Assembly: GCA_033557465.1 (NCBI GenBank)
Contig: CM066039.1
Location: forward strand, 397,563,440-397,627,439
Origin: Ichthyophis bannanicus
Taxonomy: Eukaryota; Chordata; Amphibia; Gymnophiona; Ichthyophiidae
DNA length: 64,000 nt
Reading direction: 5' to 3'
Below, piece by piece: positions 19,003 through 30,318 of this stretch. The notes beneath the pieces are model-generated. The model was given only the letters and a program-made list of their open reading frames with translations. It had not been told where the DNA came from and did not search any database. Each line of letters begins with the position of its first letter. Positions within the stretch are counted from its first letter, which is position 1. The translations under genes and the position numbers were made by a program.

Positions 19003-22000
19003 AGAGTGGCACCCATAGTTGCTGTTATCCATTTCTTTGCTGGCCTTTCTCTTTTATGTTGACCTTCTTTCTTGCCAAGCATTATGACTTTCTCTAACCA
19101 TCTCTCTCTTTGCATGGTGTGTCCAAAGTATGAAAGTTTTGTCATCTGAGCTTCTAAGGAAAGTTTAGGTTTGATCTCCTCTAGTACTGACTGGTTTCTT
19201 CTTCAGGTAGTCCATGATATATACCGTATTCTTTGCCAGCACCATAATTCAAAGGCATCAATTTTCTTCCTGTCAATATTTTTCACTGTCCAACTTTCGC
19301 ATCCATATGATGTTATTGAAAATACCATGGCTTGGAAAGGTTGAATCTTTGTATGGAGAGAGACACCTTTGCTTTTGAGAATCTTCTCTTGGTCCTTCAT
19401 AGCCTTTCTGCCAAGAGCAATGTGTCATCATATTTCTTGACTGCTTCTCCTTTCTTTATTGATTGTTGATCCAAGTAAGTTAAAGTTGTCAACTATTTCA
19501 ATTTCTTCTCCTTCAATGATGAACTTATTGATTTTGCCAGCTGTCATGATCGTTCTCTTCTTCTTAATGTTAAGGTGCAGGCCCATTTTAAGACTATGTT
19601 CTTGAGAAGCAAATGTTTCAGATCATCTTCACTTTCAGCCAGTAATGTGGTATTATCAGCATAGTAAAGGTTGTTGATGAGTCTTTCACCAATCTTCACA
19701 CCTTAGTGGTCTTCATAGAGTCCTGCCTCTCTGATGATTTGTTCTGCATATAAATTAAAGAGGTTGGGGAAAGTATGCAGCCTTGTCATACACCTTTGCT
19801 GATTTTAAACCATTCTGTTTCTCCTAGTTTGGCTCAAACGGTTGCTTCTTGAGCAATGTAAAGGTTGTGCAAGAGAACTATTAGGTGTTCTGGTATACCT
19901 ATGCTTCTTAATATGGCCCAGAGCCTTGCTGTAGTCCATAAAACATATATGGATATACTTTTGGTATTCTTTTGTCTTTTCAAGGAGCCATCTTACATCC
20001 ACGATGATGTCTTTCGTTCCTTGCCCTTTCCTGAACCCAGCTAGCACTTCAGGAAGTTCTCATTCCAGGTATGGTTGTAGTCCCTGCTGAATGATCTTGA
20101 GTAGAATCTTGCTGGCATGTGGGATCAGAATGAATGTGTAATAATTTCCACTGTTGGGTGGATCACCTTTCTACAGTATTGTTATAAACATAGATCTTTT
20201 CCAGTCAGTTGGCCATGAATTTGTCTTCCAAATTTCCTGGCAGAGCATTGTAAGCATGATAACAGCTTTTTCCAATTGCTGTAATACTTCAGTGGGAATG
20301 CCATTAATGTCTGGTGCTTTGTTCTTTGATAAAGTTTCAATGTTGCTTCAACTTTTTGTTTCATCACCAATGGTTCCTGATCATAAGGTACAGGTTGAAA
20401 CGACTGTTGGTCCACTTGATCTTTATAGTATAATAACTCTGTATATTCTTTCCACCTTTTCTTGATCTTCTCAGCATCATTCAACATGGATCCTTGAGCA
20501 TCGTGGAGCATTCCAGTTTGAGGATAGAATTTTTTCTTTAACTCTCATAGCTTTAGGAAAGCCAATCTTGTTCTTCCTCTAATAGTTTCTGATTCTATTT
20601 CCTTGCATGCAGTCATTGTAGTACTTCTCCTTGTCTTGTCTTTCTGCACTTTGGAAATCTCTGTTGAGTTCTGCAATTTCCTCTTTCTCCTCTGGCTTTA
20701 GCTTCTCTGCATTTCTGGACAATATTCAGAGTTTTTTCTCTCATCCATTTTGGCCGTTTCTGCCTTTTCACCTTATGTAGAGACTTCTCGCTTTCTTCTA
20801 ACACAACCTTCTTGATGTCTTCCCATAACTCTTCTGGAGCTCTGTCATTTGTATCTAAAGCAGCAGATTGATTTTGCAGGCAATCTTTAAATTCCAGTGG
20901 TTTCTCAAGGTCATATTTTGCTACTTTCATAAGTAGCTTGCTCTTTTTCAAATTTAGCTTGAGTTTGCATACTAGTAGTTGGTGGTCTGTTGTTGATATT
21001 ATTGAGCTTTTTCATCATTGTCTTCCACAGATGTAGTCAATTTGATTTTTGTACTATCAATTGGGTGAAGTCCATGTGTACAAATGGCACTTGTGTTGCT
21101 GGAAGAAGTTGTTTGAGATGAATAGATCATTGGCCTTGTGGAATTCTATCAGTCTTTCTCCAACTTAATTTCTGTTGCCAAGTCCATATTTTCCAACCAC
21201 TTTGCCTTCTTTGTTGCCAACTTTGGCGTTCCAGTCACCCATGACTATTAGGATATTCTGTTTGCTTGTTCTGTCAATTTCAGCTTGTACTTGTTCATAG
21301 AACTCATCAACTTCTTCCTCTTTTGCAGCTGTTGTTGGGACTTATAGTTGTGTTGATGGGCATTCCTCGTAAATGAATAGAACTTAAGTGTTCACTGACT
21401 GCATTGTATTTCATTATAGTTCTTGCAAGTTTCTTCTTAATTATAATGCAACACCATTTCTTCTTTGTCTTTCATTTCCAGCATAGTAAACCAAGTGATC
21501 ATCAGATGCAAAGTGCACAATGCCAGTCCATTTGATTTTGCTGACACCCAACAGATCGAGTTTTAAACATTCCGTTTCATTCTCGACCACCTCCAACTTC
21601 CCTTGGTTCATGATTTGTACATTCCATGTCCCAATAAGTAAGACATCTTTGAAACCTCTGACTCTAATTTCATGCGCAGCTACATCAGCAGTCAGAAGTT
21701 TCAAGGGCTTTGATACAACCACATCATAAATGCTGGCTTTACTCTGAGAAGTCTTCAGCTCATCCCCAGTAGCCAGTTGAATGCCTTCCGATCTGGGGGT
21801 CTCATCTTCCAGCACTATAGTGCAATTTGTTTTGTGACTATCCATTGGGTATTTGTGGCAAGATACAGAAGTAGATTTTCCAGACCTTTCTTCCACACAG
21901 GTAATTCTAGTGTTGTTGCAGTTGTTACAGAAATGTGATCCACCACCGCCAACATCATCCCATTCTTCTGCTCCTCAGATGGGTGGTTTGTCTTAGACTG

Positions 22001-22202
22001 GTACCTCAATCTCAACATCCAAAGAAAACAAAAGATACCAAGATAAAGAAGAATATTATAAGGAGGACAACAAGAAAGAAAATAATATTTCAGCCTATAA
22101 AACTAAAAATACCAACACTCAAATGAAAGAATAAGCAGAAGTTCCCTGCTGAAGAAAGGAAAAGAAAAGAAGCAAAGAGAATTCCATCATCATAGCCAAT
22201 CA
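19003..22202 (-). mobile_element. RTE/BovB-like LINE, degenerate
   Basis: Read on the minus strand: 5' leader (22020-22202), then one degenerate polyprotein. Endonuclease: GTWNVQIMNQGKLEVV (about 21640), LLGVSKIKWTG, DDHLVYYAGNE (about 21490) and VDEFYEQVQAEID with IVMGDWNAKVG (about 21320-21210). Linker: RPKWMREKTLNI (about 20750). RT: MLAGFRKGQGTKDIIVD (about 20047) and ICFMDYSKAL (about 19945). C-terminus: FELWCWQRIRYISWTT (19203-19260). These strings are diagnostic of the RTE clade. Multiple stops and frameshifts make it inactive. The 3' end abuts the CR1-B 3' end at 19002. Confidence 0.9.
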
Positions 22203-22436
22203 GCTTCCAGAGAACTAAGTGCATTCAAGTCAATGCTGACTCCTGGCAACCCAGCAGCTCCTGGGCTTTCATGGCAGGGTACAACCAGAACTACTGTAGA
22301 CTGCCAGAGCTTTTCTTCTGAGGCAATGGAGGGTAAAGTGACCTGCCAAAGCTCACAGGGAGCACCAGTGGAATCAAACCTTAATGTTTTGGGTATTAGG
22401 CTGTTGCTCTAACCACTAGACTACTCCTCCACTCCA
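22203..22436 (-). mobile_element. tRNA-SINE with RTE-type tail (SINE-1)
   Basis: On the minus strand the head has an A-box-like TAGTGGTTAGAGCAACAG stretch and B-box-like GGTTTGATTCC. A body with GGCAGGTCACTTTACCC and a tail ending GCATTGACTTGAATGCACTT follow. It is the same family as 5329-5549 and 54935-55142. It lies between the RTE 5' leader and the L2 3' end. Confidence 0.8.
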
Positions 22437-22646
22437 ATCTTGGATTAACATAGTTTATATAGTTTATAGTTTATTAATTTGATATACCGCTGTTAAATTT
22501 ATAGCACAGCGGTTTACAGAGTAAAAATACACAGGAAGCCATGAGGCTGGAGAAAGGAAAAGAGTTTACAATGAGACAGGAAAGCACTCAAGACATTTAA
22601 AGACAAGTACACAAGAGGAAAGGGAGAAAGAAAGGGAGGAGGTAAT

Positions 22647-24173
22647 TCACACAGAAGGGGAGGGAAGTTCAAAAGCAATGGAGAAGAGATAGGTTTTGAG
22701 GTTTCTTTTAAATGAGGTGTATTGCTGGTCGAGTCTGAGGGAGGTGGGGAGGGAATTCCATAGGGCAGGACCAATAAAGAAGAAGGCGGAGGAGCGGATG
22801 GCTTGCAGGGGGGCACGAGAGGGGGAGGGGACGTGAAGACGGTTGATATGCACTGACCAGAGTGAGCAGGTGGGAGTGTGGGATTGAATAATGTCTGCAA
22901 GGTCTTGAGGAGTGTGAGTGTATATGACGTGATGGACCAATGAAAGAATCTTATAGCATATGCAGAATTTGACAGGAAGCCAGTGAAGTTGAAGCAGGAG
23001 GGGAGTGATGTGATCCCGGGAAGAGGAATGAAAAATGAGGCGCGCGGCAGTATGCTGAATCCATTGCAAATGAAAGAGCTGTGAATGTGGAAGACTGGCC
23101 AAGATGGAATTACCAAAATCAATACGTGAAATAACTAGCGAGAGGAGAAGAGTGGTAAGAGCCTGTGTGGTGAGAAAGGGACGGATAGCTTGAATGTGGC
23201 GGAGAAAGAAAAATGACTTCTTGGAAACATGGGAAATATGATCCTGGAAGGTGAGATCAGAGTTCAAGAAAACCCCCAGGTACCGAAAGCATGTGACCAG
23301 AGGAATGGGTGAATTAGCAAAGGAGGGAGCAAGTAAGGGAGAGGGACTACCAAACATGAACCAAATGGTGAGTGTTTTAGTCAAATTCAGATGAAGACAG
23401 TTAGTGGTTAGCCAGTTGGCAATGGCAGAGAGGCAAGAGTTGAGGGGGATAAGATCGGGATGGATTGGAGAAGTGCGGTGAAGGAGAATCAGGTCAATCG
23501 GTGTAGTAAAAAGCTGAGATCCTAAATTGTTGAATCAGGAGTGCCCGTGGTGCAATGAATATGTTGAAAAGAAGGGGAGCTAAGACAGAGCCCTGGGGGA
23601 CACCACAGGGCAGTGGAAGGGGGTCAGAGGAGATAGATGGGGTGGATGAAGAGACGACGGTATAGGTGCATGAAAAGAGGAAGGAATGAAACCAGTGATA
23701 TACCGTATTGCAGAGACCAGCTTCACGTAGACGACAGAGGAGAAGAGAGTGGTCAACAAGATCAAAAGCTGCAGAGAAATCTAGAGACACCACCACCGAA
23801 AAGTCCCCAGAATCATGGGTCACATGAAGTTCATTGAAAAAAGCTGTGAGAACAGTTTCCACACTGTGACCAGGCCGAAAGCCTGACTGGCAGGGATGTA
23901 GAAAGTGGGTGGAGTCAAGGTGAAGGGACAGCTGTGTGAAGACTACTTTTTCCAAGATTTTAGAAAGAAAAGAGAGGTTGGAGATTGGTCGATAGTGAGA
24001 AGGAAGCTGAGGGTCAAGTGAAGGTTTTTTAAGGATGGGATGGACATAAGCATGTATCCAGGAGTGAGGAAAGATCCCGGTGGAGAGACTGGTGTTAATC
24101 ATGGTAAGAACATAAGGAATGAGGGCAAGCATGGAGGTTAGGAGCCAGGAGGAGGGAATAGGATTGAGTGTTG
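22647..24173 (-). pseudogene. L2-clade reverse transcriptase
   Basis: Motifs in order on the minus strand: WIHAYVHPILKK, SHYRPISNLSFLSKILEK, QSGFRPGHSVETVL, VVSLDFSAAFDLVDH, GVPQGSVLAPLLFNIF and, after a frameshift near 23520, VTCFRYLGVFLNSDLTFQDH. The C-terminus has ARLIFHSSSRDHITPLLLQL, HWLPV and ALWNSLPTSLR, the usual L2 C-terminal signature. The catalytic YADD region falls in the damaged interval (FYYTD near 23500). The ORF is split into two frames and is inactive. Confidence 0.88.
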
Positions 24174-25485
24174 TGATGAAGCAGAGGCCAGTGAACATAT
24201 GGAGATAGGAAAAATCACTGATCCCTTTAAAGAAAGTGACAGACCTAAAGTGCAGTTACTGCAAAGCGCAGCCAGAGGGAGCAAGCACGAAGAATCAGAG
24301 GGTAGGCTGACACACCCAAGCTTGGATGATGCAATAACTAACTCAAGGGATAATCAGACACACCTGGTCAGGGTGAGAGAAACCCTAACTGAGAAGCAGC
24401 TTTATAAGCATGGCTTAGACAGGACAGAAAGGGCAGCGGCAGCGGCGGCAGCAGCAGACGCAGAAGAGAGAGGAAGGAGATGGCTCCGAGGAGAGAAGGA
24501 GAGGCAGTTGGATTTGCGGTCCTTACAGAGAAGGAACAAGTTCCAAGAGAAATAGTTCCACGCTGAAAAGCTCCAGAGAGAAGTCTTCAAGGAAGACAGA
24601 GAAAGGAGAGGGACCTGGAAAGTGCCTGGTAAAGAAAGTACCAGAGAAGCACAGCTCAGAGAGCAGAGGTACCTGCATACTTCCTTTCCTGACCGTGAGC
24701 TACAAGGAGTTCAGAGGTGGGTGCACAAGACTCAGCCCAGGGGTCTGAGACACACAACACTGAACCAGGAACTGTGGCCAAGCCCTAGAAAGGCATGGAA
24801 GCCAGAGAGCCGTAGGTGCAGTAAACACAGCTGGAGAGAGGTTTGGGAACCTGTACAAAAAGTGCTAACTAAAAGTCCTGTTGCCTGTTTTCCAGACCAG
24901 GTAGAGCAAGGCTGGAGAGTTTTAGAGAGAAACTCTGAAGTGAAGCCAGAATTACATGAGGAAAGCTCAGGGCCAGCAGATATATCGTCAGAACGGGAGG
25001 AGATACAAAAAGACCCTGCTGAACCCGATTCATTGCTACCTGACTGTCTCATGGATTGTACACTTTGTCTAGCCGGGAGTTTGGAATCCTTGGCAGAAGT
25101 ATAGCTCGCAGGGTATATGTTAAAATACAGTTTAGATAAGCTAAAAGAAAAAGCTTGCTTTTGTTTCCATGAACTGGTTTGTTCTAACACCTGCATAGCT
25201 AATAAGACTGTGAAGCACATCTAACTTTTGAATTCTGTAAATACCTTTTTTGAAAATCCTGAATGAGGTGAGACTCCTGTTTTCCTTCGTTGAACCTTTG
25301 TTTGTGCATTATGGGAATAAACCTTACCCTTTACCTTACACATGGCTTCCACAACTAATTATTTCAAGAAAGGGACTACTAGTACCAGCATGCATCTGGG
25401 CTAAGAAAAGTTTCACCCTTGGATGAAAACAATAATGTCCACCCTGACCCTTTAAGCACGTGGCTCGGGGGATGGGGTTGCGACA
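24174..25485 (+). mobile_element. Putative solo LTR (about 1.3 kb)
   Basis: The insert sits precisely inside the L2 codons for FC/TTLNPIPSSW. It begins TGATGAAGCAG and ends GGGGTTGCGACA (TG...CA), with TTTATAAGC at 24401 as a possible TATA element and AATAAA at 25316-25321 as a possible poly-A signal, both on the plus strand. The flanks share only 3-4 bp (TTG/GTG or TGTG). No primer-binding site or internal genes are present, so it would be a solo LTR. Family (Gypsy-like or ERV-like) cannot be decided. The long open frames inside (24199-24555 and 24622-25104, same phase, one stop between) have no recognised domain. Confidence 0.5.
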
Positions 25486-25531
25486 GTGTGCAGAATGTTT
25501 TGTTAGAGGAGGATATCAGATTGATGACCTC

Positions 25532-27835
25532 TGAGGTAGTGATTGAGTGGAAAGAGGCCCAAGTGTGTGAAAGCTGAGAGGTAGGAGGAGGAGGGGAAGG
25601 AGGTGGAGAGGAGATAGGTGAAGGGCAGTGGGGGAGTGATTGAGTGGAAAGAGGCCCAAGTGTGTGAGAGCTGAGAGGTAGGGGGAGGAGAGGAAGGAGG
25701 TGGAGAGGAGATAGGTGAAGGGCAGTGGGGGAGTGATTGAGTGGAAAGAGGCCCAAGTGTGTGAGAGCTGAGAGGTAGGGGAGGAGAGGAAGGAGGTGGA
25801 GAGGATATAGGTGAAGGGCAGTGGGGGAGTGATTGAGTGGAAAGAGGCCCATGGGTGTGAGAGCTGAGAGGTAGGGGAGGAGAGGATTGAGGTGAAGGGC
25901 AGTGAGGGAGTGATTGAGTGGAAAGAGGCCCAAGTGTGTGAGAGCTGAGAGGTAGGGGGAGGAGAGGTAGGAGGAGGAGGGGAAGGAGGTGGAGAGGAGA
26001 TAGGTGAAGGGCAGTGGGGGAGTGATTGAGTGGAAAGAGGCCCAAGTGTGTGAGAGCTGAGAGGTAGGGGGCGGAGAGGAAGGAGGTGGAGAGGAGATAG
26101 GTGAAGGGCAGTGGGGGAGTGATTGAGTGGAAAGAGGCCAAGTGTGTGAGTGCTGAGAGGTAGGGGGAGGAGAGGAAGGAGGTGAAGGGCAGTGTGGGAG
26201 TGATTGAGTGGAAAGAGGCCCAAGTGTGTGAGAGCTGAGAGGTAGGGGGAGGAGAGGTAGGAGGAGGAGGGGAAGGAGGTGGAGAGGAGATAGGTGAAGG
26301 GCAGGGGGGAGGGATTGAGTGGAAAGAGGCCCAAGTGTGTGAGAGCTGAGAGGTAGGGGGCGGAGAGGAAGGAGGTGGAGAGGAGATAGGTGAAGGGCAG
26401 TGAGGGAGTGATTGAGTGGAAAGAGGCCCAAGTGTGTGAGAGCTGAGAGGTAGGGGGAGGAGAGGGAGGAGGTGAAGGGCAGTGAGGGAGTGATTGAGTG
26501 GAAAGAGGCCCAAGTGTGTGAGAGCTGAGAGGTAGGGGGAGGAGAGGTAGGGGGAGGAGAGGAAGGAGGTGGAGAGGAGATAGGTGACGGGCAGTGGGGG
26601 AGTGATTGAGTGGAAAGAGGCCCAAGTGTGTGAGAGCTGAGAGGTAGGGGGAGGAGAGGTAGGAGGTGTAGGGCAGTGAGGGAGTGATTGAGTGGAAAGA
26701 GGCCCCAAGTGTGTGAGAGCTGAGAGGTAGGGGGAGGAGAGGAAGGAGGTGAAGGGCAGTGAGGGAGTGATTAAGTGGAAAGAGGCCCAAGTGTGTGAGA
26801 GCTGAGAGGTAGGGGGAGAGAGAGAGTAGGGGGAGGAGAGGAAGGAGGTGGAGAGGAGATAGGTGAAGGGCAGTGGGGGAGTGATTGAGTGGAAAGAGGC
26901 CCAAGTGTGTGAGAGCTGAGAGGTAGGGGGCGGAGAGGAAGGAGGTGGAGAGGAGATAGGTGAAGGGCAGTGGTGGAGTGCTTGCGTGGAAAGAGGCCCA
27001 AGTGTGTGAGAGCTGAGAGGTAGGGGGCGGAGAGGAAGGAGGTGGAGAGGAGATAGGTGAAGGGCAGTGAGTGAGTGAGTGATTGAGTGGACTGTGGCCC
27101 TAGCGTGTGAGAGCTGAGAGGTAGGGGGAGGAGAGGAAGGAGGTGGAGAGGAGATAGGTGAAGGGCAGTGGGGGAGTGATTGAGTGGAAAGAGGCCCAAG
27201 TGTGTGAGAGCTGAGAGGTAGGGGGAGGAGAGGAAGGAGGTGAAGGGCAGTGAGGGAGTGATTGAGTGGAAAGAGGCCCAAGTGTGTGAGAGCTGTGTGG
27301 TAGGGGGTGGAGAGGTAGGTGGAGGAGGGGAAGGAGGTGGAGAGGAGATAGGTGAAGGGCAGTGGGGGAGTGATTGAGTGGAAAGAGGCCCAAGTGTGTG
27401 AGAGCTGAGAGGTAGGGGGAGGAGAGGAAGGAGGTGGAGAGGAGATAGGTGAAGGGCAGTGGGGGAGTGATTGAGTGGAAAGAGGCCCAAGTGTGTGAGA
27501 GCTGAGAGGTAGGGGGAGGAGAGGGAGGAGGTGAAGGGCAGTGAGGGAGTGATTGAGTGGAAAGAGGCCCAAGTGTGTGAGAGCTGAGAGGTAGGGGGAG
27601 GAGAGGAAGGAGGTGAAGGGCAGTGAGGGAGTGATTGAGTGGAAAGAGGCCCAAGTGTGTGAGAGCTGAGAGGTAGGGGGAGGAGAGGTAGGGGGAGGAG
27701 AGGAAGGAGGTGGAGAGGAGATAGGTGACGGGCAGTGGGGGAGTGATTGAGTGGAAAGAGGCCCAAGTGTGTGAGAGCTGAGAGGTAGGGGGCGGAGAGG
27801 AAGGAGGTGGAGAGGAGATAGGTGAAGGGCAGTGA
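25532..27835. repeat. 98-bp minisatellite amplified from L2 coding DNA
   Basis: About 24 units, each containing GATTGAGTGGAAAGAGGCCC then AAGTGTGTGAGAGCTGAGAG. Full units are about 98 bp; shortened forms of about 80 bp lack a GGAGAGGAGATAG segment, and longer ones of about 110 bp duplicate GGTAGGGGGAGGAG. One strand is strongly purine-rich. The minus strand has almost no stop codons in any phase, giving open frames of up to 689 codons that are artefacts. The L2 linker sequence is continuous with both ends. Confidence 0.95.
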
Positions 27836-28295
27836 TGCTCTTAAATCCGAGATCTTTTTAATAAAGAAGGTTGCCAAATGAGAGGGAGAAGGAAGAGATG
27901 AAGAGGGAACAGGAGCAGAATTTGATTGGAGGGACGTAAGGGATTTAAGGACTTTGAATAAGTGACGGGTTTTATTGGATGCCGCGGAAATAGCTGAGGA
28001 GAAGTAGGTTTGCTTTGCTTGATGGATCTGAATGCGGTAGTGCTTGTGGGCTGCTTTAAAGTGGGACAGGGTGGTTGAAAAGAGAGACTTGTGCCACCGG
28101 CGTTCTGCATGACGAAGTTGTTTGCGAAGAAGGCGAAGGCCATGGTGGAACCAGGGTTGTGAGGATCAGTGGGAAGGGGGAAGAGGACGTAGGGGGGCCA
28201 GGTGATCAACAGCAGTGGAAAGAGAAGAGGACCAGGTAGTGGCTTGCGAATTAGGAGAGAGAGAGGAGAAGTTGGAGGTTAAGAGCTCACTCGCA
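27836..28295 (-). pseudogene. L2 endonuclease-RT linker, 5' part
   Basis: Translation of the minus strand in shifting frames gives NSQATTWSSSLSTAVDHLAP, PWFHHGLRLLRKQLRHAE, SLFSTTLSHFKAAHKHYRIQ and LFKVLKSLTSL, then ATFFIKKISDLRAS. This is the conserved region before the RT in L2 elements. It runs directly into the minisatellite. The endonuclease itself is missing: the element is 5'-truncated near 28295. Confidence 0.8.
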
Positions 28296-28612
28296 TGACC
28301 AGATTTCTTAAAAATATTGAGAACCATAGCAAATTCAAGAAATCATCATGAAAGTCTTTACACATAGCTATAAAATGGAGTCTAAGCAAGAATGTAGCCC
28401 CCCAATTTAATCATCTGTGGGAGCAGCTATCTAGACAGGGATAGCCTCGATAAATTAGGAAATCAAGAAACATTACAAACCCAAGTTGCTTCTAAAGTGA
28501 ACAAGAATACAAGAACATAAGAACCTATCAGAAAGCAAGTCCAACCAGAACAAGAAGTACAGACATCAACATCATTGAAATTCCAGCAAGCTACAGAACA
28601 TTAAAGCAATTC
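28296..28612. other. Unclassified spacer, no gene seen
   Basis: AT-rich sequence between the truncated L2 and a truncated CR1. No motif or repeat was recognised. Confidence 0.4.
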
Positions 28613-29930
28613 ACTTTTGGCGAAGCTAAAAAGTCATGGGATAGGAGGCAGTGTACTATTGTGGATCGGGAACTGGTTAAAAGATAGAAAGCAGAGGGTA
28701 GGGCTAAATGGCCAATATTCCCAATGGAAAAAGGTGAATAGTGGAGTACCCCAGGGATCTGTACTGGGTCCGCTACTTTTTGACATATTCATAAATGACC
28801 TGGAAAAGGGAATAACTAGTGAGGTTATCAAATTTGCAGATGACACAAAACTGTTTAAAGTTGTTAAAAACCCAAGAGGATTGTGGAAAACTGCAGGAGG
28901 ATCTGGATAAATTGGAAGACTGGGCATCCAAATGGCAGATGAAATTTAATGTGGACAAGTGCAAAGTTATGCACCTAGGAAAGAACAACCCAAACTATAG
29001 TTACACGATGCAAGGCTCCACATTAGAAACCACCACCCAGGAAAAAAATTTAGGAGTCATCGTGGATAACATGTTAAAACCCTCCGCCCAGTGTGCAGCG
29101 GCAGCCAAGAAAGCAAATAGAATGCTAGGTATCATAAGGAAAGGGATGGAGAATAAAACAAAGGATATTATAATGCCTCTGTATCGCTCCATGGTACGAC
29201 CGCACCTTGAATATTGTGTGCAATTCTGGTCACCGTATCTTAAAAAGGACATAGCGTTATTAGAAAAAGTACAGAGAAGAGCCACCAAATTGGTGAAGGG
29301 GATGGAAGGCTACTCCTATGAAGAGAGGCTAAAAAGGTTAGGGCTCTTTAACCTGGAAAAGAGACGGCTGAGGGGAGATATGATAGAGGTCTATAAATTA
29401 ATGAATGGAGTGGAACGGATAAACGTGGATCAATTGTTTACGCTATCAGAATATAGAAAGACTAGGGGACATGTAATGAAGCTACAGGGTAAACTATTTA
29501 AGACAAATAAGAGAAAATATTTTTTCACTCAACGTGTAATCAAACTCTGGAATCTGTTACCGGAGGATGTAGTAAGGGCTGTTAGTATAGCTGGGTTTAA
29601 AAAAGGTTTGGACAAGTTCCTGGAGGAAAGGTCCATAAATCACTATTAAAAAGGGACCCAGGATATCAATGCTTGACCCAGTACAAGCATTGTGGAACCT
29701 GTGTCTTTTGGGGAAACTGCTAGGTAACTGCTAGGTGACAGTTGTTTTTATACTGTACATCGCTTTGATTTTTGTAGAAAGGCGATTTTATCAAAACTAA
29801 TAAACATAAACATAAACATAGGTACGTATGACCTAGATTGGCCACTGTTGGAAACAGGATACTGGGCTTGATGGACCTCGGTCTGACCCAGTATGGCATG
29901 TCTTATGTTCTTATGTTCTTACTTGCACTA
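28613..29930 (+). pseudogene. 5'-truncated CR1-A LINE (RT and C-terminus)
   Basis: Begins inside the RT (MAKLKSHGIGGSVLLWIGNW) and has NSGVPQGSVLGPLLFDIF (28738) and [12 protein letters not shown] (28831) with the catalytic FADD intact. A +1 A insertion in the run after GTTGTTAAAA (about 28868) shifts the frame. From there the C-terminal 270 codons are open to ERSINHY and TAA (29647-29649). The 3'UTR is interrupted by a short L2 tail (29726-29820) and ends CTTATGTTCTTATGTTCTTA. It is the least decayed CR1-A copy in the window. Confidence 0.92.
29726..29820 (+). repeat. Short L2-type tail inserted in a CR1 3'UTR
   Basis: CTGTACATCGCTTTGATTTT and a TAAACATAAACATAAACATA end interrupt the CR1 tail between CTGCTAGGTA and AGGTACGTATG. 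AGGTA flanks both sides, a likely 5-bp target duplication. Only about 95 bp of the L2-like 3' end were copied. Confidence 0.75.
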
Positions 29931-30318
29931 GAGCCTTCTCTCTATATGCTCCCCAGCTGTGGAATCACCTGCCTGCCTCAATACAGGCAATCAAAGACCT
30001 ACTTGACTTCAGAAAAGCCATCAAGACCCATCTATTCCTCAAATACTACAGTCCCACTTAGTATAACAAATGCCAATGAGAGATAATACAAATGTATATA
30101 ATGGACAACTGCTAAATGTAGCAATAACATCTCAATCTGCAACAATGTTACTGAACATAGTTATCCATTCTTAAATGTATCAATTACCCCTCATATGCCT
30201 CCAAGTTCTAACTCCCTGTTCAATGTAAAAGCTTATTGCTATGTTTGTTTCATGTGAACCACTTTAAATTAATAATAGGGTGGTATATAAAACCTGTTAA
30301 ATAAATTAAATAAATAAA
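29931..30318 (+). pseudogene. L2-clade LINE 3' fragment
   Basis: Translates TRAFSLYAPQLWNHLPASIQ then DLLDFRKAIKTHLF, the L2 C-terminal signature. A 3'UTR with GTGAACCACTTTAAATTAAT and a TAAATAAATAAATAAG end follows. 5'-truncated. Confidence 0.85.

Larger units (their letters stand above)
22437..28295 (-). mobile_element. L2-clade LINE interrupted by LTR and minisatellite
   Basis: The pieces 22437-24173, 25486-25531 and 27836-28295 are one L2-type LINE read from right to left. The right piece carries the end of the endonuclease-RT linker (STAVDHLAPLRP, HGLRLLRKQLRHAERRWHKS, SHLATFFIKKISDLRAS). The middle piece has TSEVINLISSSNKTFC. The left piece has NPIPSSWLLTSML, the RT and the 3'UTR, ending in a TATACCGCTG-type tail. 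Joining FCT (at 25491) to TLNPIPSSW (at 24170) restores the L2 frame and locates the LTR insertion exactly. Confidence 0.85.

Noticed and set aside
24622..25104. 160-codon frame as a host exon
   Set aside because: It lies inside an insertion with LTR-like ends that splits L2 codons. No recognised domain; kept only as a question in the findings.
25503..27877. Pro/Ser/Leu-rich open frames of 350-689 codons on the minus strand
   Set aside because: They are readings of the 98-bp minisatellite. The unit has almost no stop in any minus-strand phase and its length is not a multiple of three, so several overlapping giant frames arise without coding meaning.
29838..30086. 82-codon plus frame
   Set aside because: It joins a CR1 tail to an L2 C-terminus in one phase by chance; the two elements are separate.
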